Assembly: GCF_030272615.1 (NCBI RefSeq)
Contig: NC_081409.1
Span: forward strand, 615,708,755-615,772,754
Source of the DNA: Cryptomeria japonica
Taxonomy: Eukaryota > Streptophyta > Pinopsida > Cupressales > Cupressaceae
Reading direction: 5' to 3'
DNA length: 64,000 bases
Every line of letters begins with the position of its first letter. The stretch's first letter is position 1. This document shows, in pieces, positions 43,851 through 54,895 of the stretch. A model generated the notes under the pieces. The model was given only the letters and a program-made list of their open reading frames with translations, was not told where the DNA came from and made no database searches. Position numbers and translations under genes: made by a program.

Positions 43851-44267
43851 GAGACAAGTTAGGGTTCTCTGCCCCTCTTGATGAGAACTAGATGCATTGA
43901 GATGCATCAATTCGGTGGACTTTAGAGCCTTAACTTCTTATCCGGGTTGATGAGTTGGTTCTGCTACTCAGCCAGAGTAGTCAATGGGTGATTCAGATGT
44001 TTAGAGCTAAGAGTTTATCCTAAGGGAGAGATTATCCTTCTTAGAGGGAGAGATTATCTGGTAGAGGGGGAGAGAAGCATGAATTGTATTATGTCTTTGG
44101 TATTGCTATCAAAGGGGAAGAAAAGCATGTGAAAACCTGCTTCATCTTTGAAGCTTTGTGTGCTTGATATTAGGGGGAGTTTGTTGGAGATTGTTGGTGT
44201 TGATTCATTCCTTTACATTGATTATTTTTCACATTCATATGTTGCAATTAACTCCAAAGGGGGAGAT
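43851..44267 (+). other. 3' non-coding end and polypurine tract of copia C
   Basis: No gene. Contains several 'agggggaga'-like tracts (about 44022, 44066, 44107, 44173). The terminal tract AAAGGGGGAGAT lies at 44256-44267, directly before the 3' LTR. Confidence 0.75.
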
Positions 44268-45058
44268 TGTTGGATATTACTGCTGCTCGGATATGTTGTT
44301 GTCATTGATGTCATCATATTCCTGTGTTTTGGTATTGCAGAAAGCTATTTGATGATCTGGTGATTGCATTAAGTTAATCTAGTTGATTTATCTATTTGGG
44401 ATGCTGAATCAACTAGAGATACCTCATTCTTTATTGATTCTATGACGCTATGTGGTGATTTGGTTGAGTTGTGGATTCCGGTATGAAGACTATTCTTTCT
44501 GTTCAGTGATTTGCAGAGTCTGATATTTGATGTTTTGTGCTTTCTTATGATTATATGTTTGGTTGCGTATTTGGGAGAGTATTTGGAATATTCATGTGTA
44601 TCTTCATTTTATATGGTTTGTGATTTGGTTCTTCACAAGTTATCTTTCTAGTCTTAATTGATGTTGATAAGTGTTCTTGAGTGTTAGCGTGCTGATCGAT
44701 GAAGATTTGATTAAGTGGTGTTGGTGCAGCTATTGCAAATGGTTCTAATGTGATTTTTGGTGTTTCTTTATTATGTCCTATTTGTTTTAACGGTCCACAA
44801 TTATCATTGTGTGCATTCTTGAAGTTCTTATGGGTCTGATGATATTCTTCGTGTTATGCGGTATTTTTGGTGGTATAATGTGTTGTGGTTGATCTTGGCG
44901 AGATTTCTGGTGGAGTTGCATTTTCAAGGATTTGATTTAGGTCCATGCTATGCCTTCTATGACATTGTTGGTCCGGTGGTATATTTGTGTATTGTGTGAT
45001 GTAATTTTATAATTAAGGGTTGAGGGTTTGGCCAACCTTGTAGTCAAGGTTGATTAAT
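44268..45058 (+). repeat. 3' LTR of copia C, first part
   Basis: Starts TGTTGGATATTACTG and matches 17850-18650. It is interrupted by element B just after 'caaggttgattaat' and resumes at 52843 with 'gtataagtaggtattat'. The 5' LTR copy is continuous across that point. Confidence 0.85.
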
Positions 45059-46280
45059 TGTTGGCATTTTTGATAATGATGTTATGAATGTCATCGATGA
45101 ATGCACACTTGCTTTGAGATCACTTTTTGTATGTATGAGTTATGCTCAACCAGTATTTGTTCCAACCGGTATTATGTATTATAGTCTTTAGACTATCGGT
45201 GTTTTGCAAAAAGTGTTTACTGATCTCAAGCGGTATGAAGACTCGAGCGGTATGAAGACCTAAGTGGTATGAAGACCTAAGTGGTATGAAGACCCAAGTG
45301 GTATGAAGACCTCAAGCGGTCCGAGGATCCCAAAGCGGTACGAAGGAACAAAGCAGTTGTTATCTTTTTCCAGTCTTCATTTTGACAAACCGGTAATTGG
45401 TATAATGTGTGAATAGGTAATCGGTTAAATGTATGAACCAATATTACTCTATGATGAGTTACCAACCAATATTTTTGTGATGAGTTGTCATCCACTGACA
45501 CTTTGGCAGTGATTCTGTGCCGTGTTACCAAATGTGTCCAGATGCAATGAACCTAGGAACTTGCAATATAATCTTATTGGATCGACATGAAATCAGATTC
45601 CTTTATAAGGACATCATGTCTAGGGTTTTAGTTGTTGTTAGGGTTCAAGGTGATTGATGAGGTTTTTGTATGCGCGATCATAGAAGAGAAGATTAGGTCT
45701 GTGTGAAGAAGTAGAGGGTAGAGATATTGAAGACTGAAGTAATGCTGAAATGCATTAACAATGAGCTATCAAGGATCTAACCAAGCATACTGTGCTAGTA
45801 TTTAGATCACTTACTTGTTAATTACTCACATCTTTGACAAGTTTGAAACCCTTAACCAGGTAGGCCTGGCAAAGCCTTTGTAAATCCTCTAACAAGGTGG
45901 TTCACAACTGTGGATCTGAAATCCTCTCACAAGGTAGTCTTTAATCGGACTTATCTCCTAATAGAGATCGAGATTCCTAATAGGATCTGTTCTGGTGAAG
46001 AACATTGTATGACCTTAACCGGTCTGGTTACTATTCTGCAGATAGTTACTTGTGAGTTTCATCTCACTGTGGTTTTTCCCATTTGGGTTTCCACGTCAAA
46101 ATCTCTTGTGTTATGGTGATTGTGCTCTTGTGGGTGAATGCCTTATTTGCTGTTTGGTTTGCATTTGTTTTAACTAGTTTGTTAGTAAATCTATTATACC
46201 GGTTTACTGCTAAACTGTTTAAGTGTTTGAGTTTTGTATTTATTGGTATACTAATTCACCCCCCCTCTTAGTATTCATCA
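45059..46280 (+). repeat. 5' LTR of element B
   Basis: 1222 bp, TGTTGGCATTTTTG to GTATTCATCA. It contains repeated 'cggtatgaagacc' units (45230-45315), a likely TATA region at 45600 ('tttataagg') and the C-rich 'aattcaccccccctcttagt' block near the end. Confidence 0.85.
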
Positions 46281-46282
46281 AT

Positions 46283-46295
46283 TGGTATTAGAGCC
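46283..46295 (+). other. Primer-binding site of element B
   Basis: TGGTATTAGAGCC, initiator methionine tRNA type with one change from TGGTATCAGAGCC. Two bases after the LTR. Confidence 0.85.
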
Positions 46296-46330
46296 AACCT
46301 TTCTATAAGTCTAACCACTTGGAAGGAGAT

Positions 46331-47611
46331 ATGGGGGAATACACTGTGAGTGAGATTACTCATCATCTCACTCAGAATGAGAAAGCCTTTGATGAACTTA
46401 AAGTCAAATATAAAGCCTCTCTAGCAAAGAGAAGAGAGCATGCTAAGAAATTGATGGAGCTTACTGAAAATAGTTCTTCTGATGAAGCAGACATGGAAGC
46501 CCTAGTTGAAGAAGTTGAAAAACTAAATGAGTCTAATGCTAACCTAAGAAGGGAATTGGAAGGACTGACTATCAAAATGTGTCAAGAGCTTGAGAACCAG
46601 AGGAAAGCTGAAGACCTGGTAAAAGACAAAGACCATGAGATCTCCAAACTGAAGCAAGAAATCAATGCACTTATCGCTCATCTCCAAGAGAGTAAAGTGG
46701 AAAAAGAAGAAATGCAAGGTGAACTAAACATGGCTATTTCTGAGAATGCAACCTTGAAGGAATCCAATGCTGCTATTTCCAAGGATCTCACTGAGTCAAA
46801 GGAAATACTTGCCAAATTCAATAAGAGTACTATTAAGCTAGAACAAAAGCTTGAATCAGCAAAACTGGTAAAGAATACCACTGGACTTGGTTTTTCTAGT
46901 TATGAGGAAGGTGAGACCTCTGGAACAAAAGATGGAGCATCAAAGAAGCAACCAACACCAAAGGATAAAGGTAAGCAAAAGTTTAAACCTGTTTGCTTTA
47001 ATTGTCTCAAGGAAGGACATACTGCTAATGTATGTAGAAATAAGGCTTACAATAATTTTCCTTACTTTCTAAACAATAAGCCTAGATCCAATAGATTCAA
47101 TGGTAATTGTTATGCATGCAACAAGTTTGGGCATAGAGCATTTGAATGTAGGTATGTTATACACAACATTGGAAGATATCCTCAAAGGAGTCAAGGAGTT
47201 TTTCCTGAATCCTCTGTGAACCAGAATCCAAACCGGTATAATGCCTATGACCATCAGTCAGGTGGTGGTGGCTATCAAGCGCCAACCGGTTGGAGAGAAA
47301 TTTGTTTGATTAGTCATGGTAGCAGTCACATTGCTGCAACATGCAGGAGGAAGAATGGTAGAATGAACAATGGACCATGGAGAACACCTGGAATGGTATG
47401 CTATCATTGCAACAAACTGGGACACCCTGCCAGAACCTACAGAATGAGAAAGAACATATCAGATGATATACCGATCACTCCAGAAGGAAATATTGATGTT
47501 GAACCTGTTCAAGCAGATATGAAGACAACATGGAAGAAGAAACCTGAAGTAATGTCACAAGAAGAACCGGTTTCTGCACCTAGTGTGGAAGTTGTTAAAC
47601 CGACAAACTAA
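46331..47611 (+). CDS. Gag-like protein of element B, intact
   Basis: 426 residues from ATG 46331 (MGEYTVSEITHHL), uninterrupted. Residues about 1-190 form a long charged coiled coil. Zinc knuckles CFNCLKEGHTANVC and CYACNKFGHRAFEC are complete. A third is degenerate (CLISHGSSHIAATC) and a fourth ends in tyrosine (CYHCNKLGHPARTY). Layout and knuckle number match the element A gag, although the sequence has diverged. No capsid domain of the usual copia type is recognised. It would bind element RNA through the knuckles and self-assemble through the coil; this role is inferred. It is the only intact gene of the pol-less elements here. Confidence 0.8.
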   Translation: MGEYTVSEITHHLTQNEKAFDELKVKYKASLAKRREHAKKLMELTENSSSDEADMEALVEEVEKLNESNANLRRELEGLTIKMCQELENQRKAEDLVKDKDHEISKLKQEINALIAHLQESKVEKEEMQGELNMAISENATLKESNAAISKDLTESKEILAKFNKSTIKLEQKLESAKLVKNTTGLGFSSYEEGETSGTKDGASKKQPTPKDKGKQKFKPVCFNCLKEGHTANVCRNKAYNNFPYFLNNKPRSNRFNGNCYACNKFGHRAFECRYVIHNIGRYPQRSQGVFPESSVNQNPNRYNAYDHQSGGGGYQAPTGWREICLISHGSSHIAATCRRKNGRMNNGPWRTPGMVCYHCNKLGHPARTYRMRKNISDDIPITPEGNIDVEPVQADMKTTWKKKPEVMSQEEPVSAPSVEVVKPTN

Positions 47612-48072
47612 GCTTCAGAAAAGCTTAGGGGAAACAATTCGGTGAAATGTTTCGAACCCCCGGTTTACATCGGTAAAAGACCTTAACTGGTATGTGTTAC
47701 CTGTCAATCAACAGAAGATCGAAAATGGTAAAAGGCAAAATTAGGGTTTATAACCTAATGGTGGAGCATTTATTATGGTAGGTGAAGAATTTGTTTAAAA
47801 GGGATTTTCAAGTCATTTTCACTTATCAATTTCATTTTCACTTATCAATTTGTGAGCGAAGAAATTCTCAAGTGTAGAGCGACCAAAGGCAATTTGTTTG
47901 CGATTCAGAGAGATTTCAAAAACTTTGAAGTAGAATCCGAAGATAGTATCAATCAGTCAAGTGAAGAACACTAAGTGGTGTTCCAAGTGACCAAAGTGGT
48001 GTGTTGCTAGCTACAGTGTCAAATCCCTAAATCTCGATTCATGAAGGTATTTTTTGAGTTTCTTTGTTTATC
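47612..48072 (+). other. Spacer between gag and ORF2 of element B
   Basis: No gene. It carries 'catttattatggtaggtgaa' at 47767, shared with element A at 11519. A tandem 'cattttcacttatcaattt' duplication follows at about 47812-47851. Confidence 0.5.
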
Positions 48073-51000
48073 ATGGCTTCTGCATCGCACTCCAGTTCAA
48101 GTGCACCTATTGATTCAATGGATTTCATACAAAGGAAGATGAAATACAATGCCCTATCCCAGATACCCGCTGGTGTTATAGTTGAGGAAGGTATTTCAGA
48201 TTATATTGATTGCAAAATAGAAGACCTAGGATCCCTAGTGATCCATTCTCAGTTAGGTTTATTCTATGGGGATGACAAGAAGATCAAACCAGAATACAAG
48301 ATCTTGGAAAGAAAGAAACTTCACAATGCAGTCTATTTTCCTGAAGAATTCATAGAAGATCACATCCGCATCATCCTAAGTAGAGTGCACAGTGACAAAA
48401 TGTATCTTGAGCGGACACATGACATCACACCAGAAGCGATTCATGCCGTCACCAGTTTCTGTAACATTGGAGAAGTGCCAACCCTAAGGAAATCATTAAG
48501 ATGAAAATGACCAAGCTCACCGGTTCTGTGAGCAACCAACGGGGAATGACCATCAACACCATCAAGGATGATTTGGTCAAGTTTGCTTGCATGGTGATCG
48601 GATACCAAACATTCTATGCCAGCAGAATTAACTCTATCTCTGCTACTGCGGTTAATGCTGCCTACAAAATGATCATGGAAGATGCCTCATTTGATTTGTG
48701 CACCTGTATGCAGAGGCAACTGTTGGTAAACCTGAAGTCTATCAAACAAGACAATGCCTTAAGTTTTAAATTTGGACAACTATTGGTAGGTTTGTTTTTC
48801 TATTTTCAAGGCTATTTTCTGAGAGCCGGTGATATTCAATGGTTTGTTGACCAACTGGTTACCAAGCAAATTAGAGAAAGTCTTCAAGTGGTGGGAACCG
48901 ATTATCGTGAAGTCTTGAATAAATACTTTGATGAATTCAAGCGGAAGATGAGCTAGAGGATGAGGATATCTGGCGATATTGTCAAGAAGTATGAAGAGGA
49001 CATCTACTTTATCATCAGAGTAGATGAGTGCATAATGGAGGTGGTTGAGCCCAGAAAGGAAGAAGTGGATCCCATGGGATATGAGATGATGTATGACATG
49101 CTAGATGGGTATGCCTCTACCCTACTTGCCTCGCCTCTTGATCCAAAGAAGAAGAGAACCGACACCTACTTGGAAAGGGTAACACTGGTTGAAGAACCTT
49201 TAGTGAAGAAGGGAAAGGCAGTACCATCGGTATCGATACCGGTTACTTCAGCAAGTCCTAAAGTGACCAAGCGGTCACCGACCAAGAAGAAACTGGAAGT
49301 TGCACCCACCAAGGTCTTTGAAAGAAAGCGGAAAACTAAGAACAACTCACCAGATTCTGAGGATACAAAACCTGAAGTGAAACCTAAAAAGACTAGGCAA
49401 ACGAGGAAGAAAGCAAAGACAACCAGCAATGAACCGACATCGTCAACACCGGTAAATATAGACATTTCCTCTTACAAACCATTGACACATTGTCAAAGAA
49501 CTATCAAGAATATTAGGAGAAAAGTGCTAAGTGATTTAATAGATCATTTTGATGATTTTAATGACAATGAAAAGGAGGAAGTCGAACAGGAAGTTATTCA
49601 ATATCTATGTATTAATGATCGGTCACCATCAAAAATTAGATCTGTGACACCAGATTCTTTATACAATTCTTTAGATAACAAATGGCACATTGCCATAGAA
49701 AAAGAACATGGAATAATAGAGGGAATTTTTGCACAATATTTTCTTGATGTGTCAAATTTAGAGCTCTATGAAGTTATGGATAAATACAAATGCCTCTTCT
49801 TCATGAGAAGAAGAAGACTCTTGTTACTGGAAGGGAAAGTCCCTGAAGTGGTGAAAGATACACACTCACATGCCAAAGCTGCTCTGAGGTTGCACCAAGT
49901 GTCTGAAGCCAACAAGAAGGCTAAACAAGAATCAGAAATTGGAAAACCGGATGAGGTATATGACAGTGAAGGAGAACCAGTTACTGAACAGATGGACACA
50001 ATTGAAATTGATGCTTTGGATGGTGATAATGTCACTCTAGATGCAGCAAAGGAAAATGTTGATAAAGAGAGAGTGGACAAGGAGAAACAAGACAAAGAAA
50101 AGGCTGATAAAGTGCAAGTGGAGAAAGAGAAAAATAATCAAGAGGAAGAGAAGTGGAAACAAGTAGAAGAGGAGAAAAAGAAATAGGAAGAGGAGAAGAG
50201 AAAAGAAGAGGAAAAAGGAAGACGAGAAGAAGAAAAAGGAAGAGGAGAAGAGGAAACAGGAAGAGGAGAAGAAGAAAAAGGAAGAGGAGAAAAGGAAACA
50301 GGAAGAGGAGAAGAGGAAACATGAAGAGGAGAAGAAGAAAAAGGAAGAGGAGAAGAGGAAACAGGAAGAGGAGAAGAAGAAAGAAGAAGAGAATCAGAAG
50401 GAAGAAGAAAGGAAGAAGGATGAAGATAAGAAAAAGAAAGAAGCAGAGGAACAAAAGATGGTAGAAGAGGAAAAGAAAAGAGCTGAAGCGAAGAAAGAAG
50501 CAACAAAGAGCACACATGTGGAGACACCAAAGGAAACCGATAGTCAAGCCAAACCGACTGACATTACCAGTCCTATTGACCTCTAATCTGCAAATGAATT
50601 AGAGCTGCTCCAAAGAATTAAGGAGGAAAAAAGAGCAAGATATTATTCAAATTGTGGTTGAAACACTTACCAGTTTGATTCCTGGTACTAACCTCCCTAG
50701 TATCGATTCCTCTCTGGCCCAACTAAAACTTCTATGTACAATTGTGGAGGACCAGGTACAATGCCTGGAAGAGGTTGCTGAAGCTAATGCACAAAATAAG
50801 TATCAAAAGGCAGTAAACATTACATTAGTGAAAAAACTGAACGAGCTCCGGTCTGAACTTTAGAAAGAATAGAAGGACATAACAGATGCTATGGATGAGG
50901 GAAAACTACTGCTCAGTAAGATAATCCAACCCCATCTATTTTGTGATGATGTGCTTGACATAAGGAAAAACTACAATCTGATTTGTAGGCATATATAAGC

Positions 51001-51354
51001 ACTTTTAAGATGCCCTATGATTCCTTCACTACATATGGGCAAACTGTTCACCGGTTTCAGCTCCAATCTGCCATAATAGAGTTGGAGATTAGCAACCAAA
51101 CCAGAGATTTGTAGGAACTTCAATTGGTTCTACTACCCAAACTGCAAATACTTCATAAATGCTGTCTCAATCTGGATTCCTTAATGGTCACTCAAGAGAT
51201 GAGCACAAATGATGCCATGGAAGAACAGGTATCCCAGATGCAAACAGAATTTGAGGTGGATACCTCGTTACTTGAATCATGGTTTTTATCCATGAAGACC
51301 TTTATGTAGGATTTTAAATCAGTTTTTGATAAGTTTCACTCATTATTGTCATAA
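48073..51354 (+). pseudogene. ORF2 of element B: large protein of unknown function
   Basis: Starts MASASHSSSSAPIDSMDF, like MASSSAP in element A. Domain 1 spans 48073 to about 49110, with a frame change near 48485 and a TAG at 48954-48956. It includes 'HDITPEAIHAVTSF', 'SFKFGQLLVGLFFYFQ' and 'DIYFIIRVDECIMEVVEPRK', which pair with the element A protein. The basic stretch KKTRQTRKKAKTT is near 49400. Domain 2 follows (about 49490-49800; FNDNEKEEVEQEVIQYL pairs with FTNEEKESIENNVILHL). Then come a very long lysine/glutamate repeat (50040-50500, with a stop at 50184 and a frame change) and a C-terminal coil (50654-50863 and on to 51354). Domains 1 and 2 are continuous here, which shows that ORF2 is one protein. 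Confidence 0.7.
50160..50470 (+). repeat. Lysine/glutamate-coding GA-rich repeat in ORF2 of B
   Basis: Tandem 'gaagaggagaagaggaaaca' or 'gaagaaaaaggaagaggag' units, coding EEEKKK-type sequence. Frame changes have occurred inside the array. Long minus-strand frames here are artefacts. Confidence 0.85.
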
Positions 51355-51634
51355 ACATTTATTATATTAATGATAATGAGAAACAAGGGGTATTCTACAG
51401 TACTTTGTCATTGTTGGCAAAGGGGGAGTAGTATTTTGTATTTAAAATTTTGGTGAATGCTATGTATACTTTCATGTTATCTCTTTAAGGGAGTAGTATA
51501 CATTGTATTTTCTGCAAAAAGCAATAGTGTATATGCTTAGGGGGAGTAATTTTGATTATGGCATTTTTTTTGTTGTAAAACACTTAGATGTCAAAATTTT
51601 CCTAAGTGTTGCCATCAATGCCAAAGGGGGAGAC
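51355..51634 (+). other. 3' non-coding end and polypurine tracts of element B
   Basis: AAAGGGGGAG at 51419-51428 is preceded by 'gtcattgttggc'. AAAGGGGGAGA at 51623-51633 is preceded by 'ttgccatcaatgcc'. The second adjoins the 3' LTR. The same two-tract layout occurs in element A. Confidence 0.8.
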
Positions 51635-52839
51635 TGTTGGCATTTTTGATAATGATGTTGTGATTGTCATTGATGGACACACACTTGCTTTGAGATCAGT
51701 TTTTGTATGTATGAGTTATGCTCAACCGGTATTTGTTCCAACCGGTATTATGTATTATAGTCTTTAGACTATCGGTGTTTTGCAGAAAGTGTTTACCGAT
51801 CTCAAGTGGTATGAAGACTCAAGCGGTATGAAGACCTAAGCGGTATGAAGACAAAAGTGGTATGAAGACCTCAAGCAGTTCAAGGATCCAAGAGCGGTAG
51901 GAAGGAACAAAGCAATTGTTATCTTTTTCCAGTCTTCATTTTGACAAACTGGTAATCGGTAAAATGTGTGAATCGGTAATCGGTTAAATGTATGAACCGG
52001 TATTACTCTGTGATGAGTTACCAACCGGTATTTTTGTGATGAGTTATCATCCACCGACACTTTGGTGGTGATTCTGTGCCATGTTACCAAATTTGTCCAG
52101 ATGCATTGAACCTAGGAACTTGCAATGTAATATTACTGGACCGACATGAAATCAGATTCCTTTATAAGGACATCATGTCTAGGGTTTTAGTTGTTGTTAG
52201 GGTTGAAGGTGATTGATGAGGTTTTTGTATGCACGATCATAGAAGAGAAGATTAGGTCTGTATGAAGAAATAGAGGGTGGAGATATTGAAGACTAAAGTA
52301 ATTATGAAATGCATTAACAATGAGCTATCAAGGATCTAGCCAAGCATACTATGCTAGTATTTAGATCACTCACTTGTTGATTACTCACATCTTCAACAAG
52401 TTTGAAATCCTTAATTGGGTAGGCCTGACAAAGCCTTTGTAAATCCTCTAACAAGGTGGTTCACAACTGTGGATCTGAAATCCTCTCACAAGGTAGTGTT
52501 TAATCGAACTTATCACCTAACAGAGATAGAGATTCCTAACATGATCTGTTCTGGTAAAGAACATTGTATGACCCTAACCGGTCTGGTTACTATTCTGCAG
52601 GTAGTTACTTGTGAGTTTCATCTCACCGTGGTTTTTCCCATTTGGGTTTCCACGTCAAAATCTCTTGTGTTATGGTGATTATGATCCTATGGGTGAATGC
52701 CTTATTTGCTGTTTGGTTTGCATTTGTTTTAATTGGTTTGTTAGTAAATCTGTTATACCGGTTTACTGCTAAACTGTTTAAGTGTTTGAGTTCAGTATTT
52801 ATTGGTATGCTAATTCACCCCCCCTCTTAGTATTCATCA
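51635..52839 (+). repeat. 3' LTR of element B
   Basis: 1205 bp, aligning with 45059-46280. The difference in length lies mainly in the number of 'cggtatgaagacc' units near 51800-51870. Confidence 0.85.
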
Positions 52840-52842
52840 ATT

Positions 52843-53401
52843 GTATAAGTAGGTATTATATTCATGTAATTTGGGTGTCGATGTTGTGTCTAAATTATTA
52901 TAGAGTGGTGTATGTGCGCATAAGAGAATTTATCTTTTGGCATGATGTATTGAGCAGAGATTGTTGTCGATAGACAAATGAGCTTAACTGGAATTGTTAT
53001 GAAGCATTAACAAATGCTATCTTTATAGTTCATCTTAACTGGATTGTAGTCCGAATATTACTGTAAGGTAGTGAACCTTCCCTGAGGTTTGGAGCCTTCT
53101 GGGTCATTATATTTTGACCAGTGAGCTCTAGGTAATGTGTCTGAATGCATGTGCATTCCCCATTGTAATATTTACACATACTAATGCAGAGTATCATATT
53201 ATTGTGGGTAGATTCCCACTCTGATTTTTCCCTTAACTGGTTTTTCCACATCAAAATATTAGTGTTATGTGTGTTTCTGTTATTATGCTTGTCTTTTCTA
53301 TTGCTGTAGTTGATAAGATTTGAGATTGTGCTTAATTTGTCTGATCTGATGAAAAGTGATTCACCCCCTCTCTCAGTTTTCCTTCATTGTTGTTGCCAAC
53401 A
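52843..53401 (+). repeat. 3' LTR of copia C, second part
   Basis: Continues the LTR interrupted at 45058. Matches 18650-18821 and then extends beyond the point where the 5' copy was cut. Ends 'gattcaccccctctctcagt' then TTGCCAACA. Confidence 0.8.
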
Positions 53402-53814
53402 ATGTAGAGAGAAAGGAGACTGAGAGTAGAGAGTTAAGGATGTGAGAGGGAGAGGTAGAGAGATAGGTCTAGATTTTGGGAGAGAGAGGGGAGAGTGAGA
53501 TAGAGAGGCGGAGAGGCGGAGAGAGGGGAGATAAAATTAGAGAGGGAAGGAAGGAGGGGTGGTGTGTGTGAGAGAGAGAGTGTGAAGGTGAGAGGGATAA
53601 ATAAATAGAGAGTGGAAGAGAGACATATTTAGAGAAAGATAAGTTGGGTAGGGATGGAGAGAAGATATGTATAGAGAAATAGGGAGGTGTATGTAGAGAA
53701 ATATAGTTAGGTAGGGAGTGAGGGTAGGTGTGTAGAGAGAGAGGAGGGAGATTAGTGAGTTAAGGATGTGAGAGGGAGAGGTAAAGAGATAGGTCTAAAT
53801 TTTGGGAGAGAGGG
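53402..53814. repeat. GA-rich minisatellite, middle part
   Basis: Units such as 'gagagggagaggtagagag', 'gggagataaaattagagagg' and 'gtgtgtgagagagagag'. A segment near 53525-53670 closely matches 60165-60310. Confidence 0.85.
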
Positions 53815-54838
53815 TGTTGGTATTATGGATGTGTTGCATTGGTTTTGTCATTGATGTCAACACTTGGATATCTTTGGTTATGTTCACCGGCATGTTCAGT
53901 GACTTATGCACAGTCACCGGTATCTGGTTAACCGACACTGAGGATGATCTGTTATCATCTAGAGATTACTTGGTTATGTCAAAGACATCATTTGGACACT
54001 TGGTTTTGATGATTTGTTTATTGATACAATCGAGTTTGCATATTTGCTGTTACCGGCAAATAGGTCTAGGTTATGGACCGACAAGCATTATCTATTCCAG
54101 ATCAGCACGACATGTTATGGAGATGATTTGTTATTGTTGTAAATGCATTGAGCCGAAATCATGCATCACATATTGATTCATTTGTAATTGATTTAATTGT
54201 AATATCTTAGTAAGCCGACCTACAAATTGGTCTTAGGTCTTGGTATATATGTAATATCTCATTTGTGAGATTAAGGAGTAGAGGAGTGTGAAAAAGGATT
54301 GTAATAAGGTATATGCGAATATAAGCAGAGCTATACATGCAGACATCATTTGAAGATTCAAGGAAGCTTTTGAAGGAGGCAAATCAGAGCTTAACGGTAC
54401 TGAATCCAACATATAAAGATGCTATTTTGATTAGTACATTATCATTGGATTTAACCATCCAATTGTAGTTAGTGTGACTCCCATTTTGTGATTGAGCAGT
54501 GATCTCTAGGCAGTTGGCCTTTCTGCATGTGCAGACCCCATTTGTACACACATACTATTTGCAGTAGTATCATCTGATTGTGGGTAAGATTTCCCACCAT
54601 GGTTTTTCCCCTTACAGGGTTTCCACGTACAAATAACTATGTTATGTGTTGTGTATGTTATTTGTCTTTCTGTTTCATGCATTAAACTTTACCGGTATTG
54701 CAATTAACTGTTAAACTGTCTACCGCCATTAAAGTTTGGTTTACCGGTATTATGCACTAAGTTTGGTTAAGTTATATTTGGTTGAAATTAATAGACAATT
54801 GATTCACCCCCCCTCTCAGTTGCCTCCGGGACTTAACA
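53815..54838 (+). repeat. 5' LTR of copia G
   Basis: 1024 bp, TGTTGGTATTATGG to GGGACTTAACA. Contains 'tgtcattgatgtcaac' near the start and the 'gattcaccccccctctcagt' block near the end. Probable TATA at 'ggtatatatg' (about 54241). Confidence 0.9.
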
Positions 54839-54840
54839 AT

Positions 54841-54853
54841 TGGTATCCGAGCC
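54841..54853 (+). other. Primer-binding site of copia G
   Basis: TGGTATCCGAGCC, initiator methionine tRNA type with a single change. Confidence 0.85.
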
Positions 54854-54895
54854 TAGTCCTCTTTTTGCTGAAGTTTAACAACTTGAGGAGATCCT

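Larger units (their letters stand above)
45059..52839 (+). mobile_element. Element B: complete pol-less LTR retrotransposon
   Basis: 7781 bp with LTRs of 1222 and 1205 bp, inserted in the 3' LTR of copia C. AATTG occurs at 45056-45060 and 52839-52843, overlapping the TG...CA ends, so the exact border is ambiguous by two bases. It encodes an intact gag-like protein and a broken ORF2 homologous to that of element A. No protease, integrase, RT or RNase H is found. Same design as A but with unrelated LTR sequence except at shared short blocks. Confidence 0.88.
17850..53401 (+). mobile_element. Copia element C, container of D, E and B
   Basis: The 5' LTR starts about 17850 and the 3' LTR ends at 53401 (CCAACA). 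The flanks are GTGTA (17845-17849) and ATGTA (53402-53406), a target duplication with one change. Its own sequence remains at 17850-18821 (5' LTR part), 35122-35439 (integrase end), 42095-44267 (RT, RNase H, 3' end), 44268-45058 and 52843-53401 (3' LTR). Everything else is inserted. The rest of the 5' LTR, the gag, the protease and most of the integrase are missing at the D insertion. Confidence 0.75.

Noticed and set aside
45910-46271. Hydrophobic small ORFs in the LTR of element B, repeated at 52415-52830
   Set aside because: Duplicated only because both LTRs contain them; they run through the C-rich LTR-end block.
48485-48505. Programmed frameshift between two overlapping ORF2 frames of element B
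   Set aside because: Element A has no frame change at the matching place, so this is more likely a mutation. It is not claimed as recoding.
50032-50547. Minus-strand leucine/phenylalanine ORF resembling a membrane protein
   Set aside because: It is the antisense shadow of the lysine/glutamate repeat in ORF2 of element B.
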